From Argopecten irradians (lineage: Eukaryota > Mollusca > Bivalvia > Pectinida > Pectinidae): a DNA stretch of 64,000 nucleotides. The number at the start of each line of letters is the position of its first letter. Positions within the stretch are counted from its first letter, which is position 1. The notes beneath the pieces were generated by a model. The model was not told the DNA's origin. It saw only the letters and a program-made list of their open reading frames with translations, and ran no database searches. The translations under genes were made by a program, and so were the position numbers. This document shows positions 60,702-64,000 of the stretch, piece by piece. The stretch covers positions 49,674,086 through 49,738,085 of the forward strand of contig NC_091135.1 in NCBI RefSeq assembly GCF_041381155.1, read 5' to 3'.

Positions 60702-62957
60702 GTAAGTTATCCAAACAATGATAGGACTGAACGAAGTGAAATTATCTTTGGAGTTTCACTTAATCACAGTTAAGCAATTCTGAATTCATGTACCTTATTT
60801 CAGCTAGAACACAAATTCTTAGCACATGTCATATGAACAAGTAGGCTCTAGTCGATAATTTCTTATAGACTGACTTAAGAGTTGAGTCTTGGCATTAAAA
60901 TTTAGTTTATAACAATAGTAATATGACAATATGGATGACCATAAGCCTGAAACATTATATTTAAAAATTGTATTTCAATTCTATGCTTTCATTCTTACTA
61001 ATGATGTTTTTTCCATTTTGTACTTTTTAGGACTATCTTACTGAGAGTCAAGTGCAAGTGAGTATGATACATGTGTACTTTTTTAGCCCACCATCATTAG
61101 ATGGTGGGCTATTCAAATCACCCTGCGTCCATCGTACGTCGTCCGTCGTCCGCCGTCCGTCATCCGTCTGTAAACAATGCTTGTTATCACTATTTCTTAA
61201 AAACTGCTGCAGGGATTTTGTTCAAACTTCACATGGAGGGTCCCCTTGGTCCATATTTGTGCCATACAGATTTTGAGGCTGATCGGAATATCAAGATGGC
61301 CGCCAGGCAGCCATCTTTGATTTTGGCGGTTGAAGTTTGTTATCAATATTTCTTGAGAACTACTGAAGGGATTTCGTTCAAACTTCACATGGAGGTTACC
61401 CTTGGTCCCTAGTTGTGCCATACAGATTTTGAGGCTGATCGGAAAAACAAGATGGCCGCCAGGCAGCCATCTTTGATTTTGGCAGTTGAAGTTTGTTATC
61501 GATATTTCTTGAGAACTACTAAAGGGATTTTGTTCAAACTTCACATGGAGGTTACCCTTGGTCCCTATTTGTGCCATACAGATTTTGAGGTGATAGGAAA
61601 AACAAGATGGCCGCCATGCGGCCATCTTGGATTTTGATAATTAAGGTTTGATATCCCCATTTCTCAAAAAGTGCTGAAGGGATCTTTCTCAAATTTAATA
61701 TGTAGGTTCCCCTAGGGCCCTTGTTGTGCATATTGCATTTTTGGACCAATCAGTGAACAAGATGGCCACCAGGCAGCCATCTTGGATTTTGTTATTCAAA
61801 GTTTGTTATCGCTATTTCTCAGATAGTACTGAAGGGATCTGTCTCAAATTTCATATGTAGATTCCCCTAGGGACCTAGTTGTGCATATTGCATTTTGGGA
61901 CCGATTGGTTAACAAGATGGCCGCCAGGCAGCCATCTTGGATTTTGTTATTCAAAGTTTGTTATCGCTATTTCTCAGAAAGTACTGAAGGGATCTGTCTC
62001 AAAATTCACATGTAGGTTCCCCTAGGGCCCTAGTTGTGCATATTGTGATTTGGGACCGATTGATCAACAAGATGGCCACCAAGGAGTCATCTTGGATTTT
62101 GATAGTTGAAGTTTGTTACCGCTATTTCTCAAAAGGTACTGAAGCGATCTGTCTCAAATTTTATATGTAGTATGTTTGAAAAAGTTTAAAAAGTAGAGAA
62201 AAGATCCATCTATCCTTTGTCAGATATAGATCATTCTTTGGTGGGCGCCAAGATCCCTCTGGGATCTCTTGTTATATTTTACACAAATCTGCCATGCAAA
62301 ATGCTTACTGTTTACTACTCAAAGAAGCTATATATTGCTATGATTATTTACAAATATATCCGATAGAATATATATGTAACATGCACTTTTATGTATGGAA
62401 GCTTAATATAAATGTCACAGTAAAATTGCACCTCTTAAGAGTTTGTTATGTGAAGTGAAATTTCTTATAATATTCTAAATAAGACAAGCGCTTACAATTT
62501 AAAAAGACTAGTTAAGTAATATTTTAAGTTTCAATTTACAGAATCACCAATGTAATTGGTTTGAGATTTGAAATAAAAATCTTAATGTTCTTGGATATAA
62601 TAAAAATCAATCGGTTGCTGTAACTATTTTATGGGAACCTTATTTTGAATTTGCATATTACAGAGTTATCTGCCCTTGTGAGTAGGTAATTTTTCTCTTT
62701 GGTTCCAGATAAAGACTGAAGAGGTGGAAGTGATGATAAATGGAGAGAGTGAAAAAGTGGACAAAACTGTTGTAGATGAAACAAAAACTGACAATACCAA
62801 AACTAATGAAGAGGTATGCCCTAATAAAGGAGCAAACCCTGTAGAGAACGGTGTAGAGGATGGACAGGTGGACGAGCCAAAATTAGATGGACAAGAGACA
62901 GTAGTAAGTGATGCCAAGGAAAACGAACAGGAAATTCCAATGGAAATTGACCAATAG
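54162..62957 (+). CDS. Large multi-C2H2 zinc-finger protein, about 33 fingers (whole gene)
   Basis: Coding exons 54162-60701, 61031-61057 and 62709-62957 join in phase 0 to 2271 residues plus stop. I count about 33 C2H2-type fingers along the protein, mostly separated by long linkers rather than TGEKP; the first is C2HC (KCDLCSVF...HKIRC). Several share the CGRRSNWKWD or NWRSDI style, and the C-terminal half has paired fingers of the CEKCPYAS/CPYCDY type. PLDLS at residues 493-497 is a CtBP-binding motif, so a DNA-binding repressor in the nucleus is likely. The linkers are acidic or Ser/Pro-rich. It resembles REST- or ZNF462-like long zinc-finger proteins in style, but I cannot assign an orthologue. 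The start ATG has A at -3 and G at +4. Confidence 0.85.
60702..61030. other. Zinc-finger gene intron before the microexon
   Basis: 329-bp AT-rich intron, GTAAGT...TTTTTAG. Reading through it would end the protein at VSLNHS (stop 60771-60773), a possible intron-retention isoform. Confidence 0.6.
61031..61057 (+). CDS. Zinc-finger gene 27-nt microexon
   Basis: Acceptor TACTTTTTAG, donor CAA|GTGAGT, phase 0 on both sides, encoding DYLTESQVQ. It can be skipped without changing frame. Confidence 0.65.
61078..62273 (+). mobile_element. Helentron/pearl-type element, family 1 (copy g, complete)
   Basis: Start T-run plus AGCCCACCATCATTAGATGG hairpin, (GTCC-like)n at 61138-61172, about seven core units, end hairpin GATCCCTCTGGGATC and TCTCTTGTT. 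The first three units are of another subtype (TTCAAACTTCACATGGAGGT, GTGCCATACAGATTTTGAGG). It starts 20 bp after the microexon, inside the next intron. Confidence 0.75.
62709..62957 (+). CDS. Zinc-finger gene last exon (acidic tail)
   Basis: Acceptor TTTGGTTCCAG, 82 codons and TAG. Reads IKTEEVEVMINGESEKVDK, then an acidic E/D/T/N-rich tail ending EIPMEIDQ. No domain. Confidence 0.75.
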   Translation: MKTEEVEVMINGESEKVDKTVVDETKTDNTKTNEEVCPNKGANPVENGVEDGQVDEPKLDGQETVVSDAKENEQEIPMEIDQ

Positions 62958-63555
62958 TGTTTTGCAGATTTTTTTTTTGTTCTTCAACAGTGTGCAGAAA
63001 GGCATATATAATGTAAATAATGAAAGCTATAAATATTTATGAAGCCAAAATGAATTTGTATAGCTATATCTAATGTTTTGTAAATAGCAGTATGCTACCC
63101 AGTTTCATACTGGAAAAGTGTTATCATCTTATGTTGTGAAAGATTTTTTTTAAATGACTTGATGAGCACAATTTTTTTTTTTTTTTTTTTTTTTCTGTGG
63201 CTCTGTTGGTGCTAAGCCATAGCTTTAACCTTTCCTATTTACAAACTTGTGTCTTCATTAGTGTGATTTATAACAGAATGTCAGTAATTCCATGTCTCCT
63301 CTGCCAAAGTCTTCAATATGGTTATATTTTATTAGGGATGACAACGTAACGAACATATTCGTTTGGTAGGTTGGTATTAAATAGGAAAACAATATAAATA
63401 ATATTTGCAAGATAAATCAATTTTTAGTTTGGCTTATTCCAAATTGATTTCCTTAAAGACCCAATTGCAATCTGCTTACTCTAACATATATACATGTATA
63501 GGATCTTACATGAGTGTTCATTTCATATGAGATTTTATGAAACGAGTCTAAGAAG
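62958..63555. other. 3' UTR and flank of the zinc-finger gene
   Basis: No canonical AATAAA seen close by; ATTAAA at 63376-63381 is a weak candidate. A 23-T run lies near 63172-63194. Confidence 0.4.
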
Positions 63556-63778
63556 TTTTTAGCCCACCATCATCAGATGATGCGCTATTCAAATCGCTTT
63601 TTGTCTGTGGTCGTCCGTTAACAATTCTTGTTATCGCTATTTCTCAGAAAGTACTGAAGGGATCTGTCTCAAATTTCATATGTAGGTTCCTCTAGGACCC
63701 TAGTTGTGCATAACGCATTTTGGAACCAATTGGTCAACAAGATGGCCGCCAGGCAGCCATCTGGAATTTTGATACTTA
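63556..63778 (+). mobile_element. Helentron/pearl-type element, family 1 (copy h, 3'-truncated)
   Basis: Start TTTTTAGCCCACCATCATCA...GATGATGCGCT hairpin, a remnant microsatellite (GTCGTCCG), one core unit with AAGATGGCCGCCAGGCAGCC, then an abrupt change at TTAAGGTAGCTCCATACTTT into other AT-rich sequence to the window end. Confidence 0.65.
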
Positions 63779-64000
63779 AGGTAGCTCCATACTTTTGGGA
63801 AAACCCATGTCATTTTTTTCTAACAGGTCTTATTTTCTTGCATTTTTCATGTAGATTTCAAAACTGTAAAGATAAATGGGTGTTCTCGAACTACTTTTTG
63901 AGATATTTAAGCTTGAAATATACCATCCATGCATATTTGCTGGCCGAAAATAGAAAAATTCATAAAACTATGCTTACTGTAATATTATGGTGAATGTAGT

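Noticed and set aside
61052..61749. Open frames up to 142 residues on both strands
   Set aside because: They are tandem core units of the family 1 element read through; the repeated peptide simply mirrors the 150-bp unit.

Overview
The window looks like nuclear DNA of a bivalve mollusc. It is AT-rich, its genes are split by GT-AG introns, and its proteins are metazoan (PAR6, a shelterin TPP1-like protein, a large C2H2 zinc-finger protein, a secreted short-chain-collagen-C4-like protein). Its repeats have the build known from bivalves: pearl/Helentron-type elements with ACGG microsatellites and tandem cores, and tRNA-headed SINEs. Everything here was read by eye, so exon limits are proposals based on splice sites, reading phase and family resemblance.

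Layout. (1) 617-12224, minus strand: par6 (cell polarity), three coding exons that join in frame to 341 codons. A 7.3-kb intron holds several Helentron-type elements. The first coding exon and its upstream DNA are duplicated in tandem (9749-11068 and 11174-12493). (2) 12840-15290: space between two divergent genes, filled by a dead LINE carrying a 374-bp hAT-type MITE with a perfect 8-bp target duplication, then LTR-like and hairpin sequence. (3) 16265-40946, plus strand: a gene whose eleven exons join in frame to 856 codons, with a TPP1/ACD-like OB fold at the N-terminus. Its introns hold a 2.7-kb array of a 41-bp unit (19118-21851) and an 8.9-kb GAT-rich array (27433-36290). The second array seems to have grown out of the acidic 5' end of exon 8, splice-site region included. 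(4) 41500-45453: a degenerate tandem repeat with tRNA-5'-half character, then a minus-strand gene for a secreted C4-like protein with one apparent frameshift. (5) 45454-52580: mostly non-coding, with small hairpins, MITE fragments and a possible 5' exon at 48453. (6) 54154-62957, plus strand: a protein with about 33 C2H2 fingers, almost all in one 6.5-kb exon, with a PLDLS CtBP-type motif, a 27-nt microexon and an acidic C-terminal exon. (7) 62958-64000: 3' flank with another truncated Helentron-type element.

The genes do not form a pathway. par6 and the TPP1-like gene are head to head, and their spacing has been enlarged by transposons. The points most worth attention are the exon-derived array in the TPP1-like gene, the near-perfect duplication of the par6 promoter and first exon, and the shared terminal modules of at least five Helentron-type families in 64 kb.
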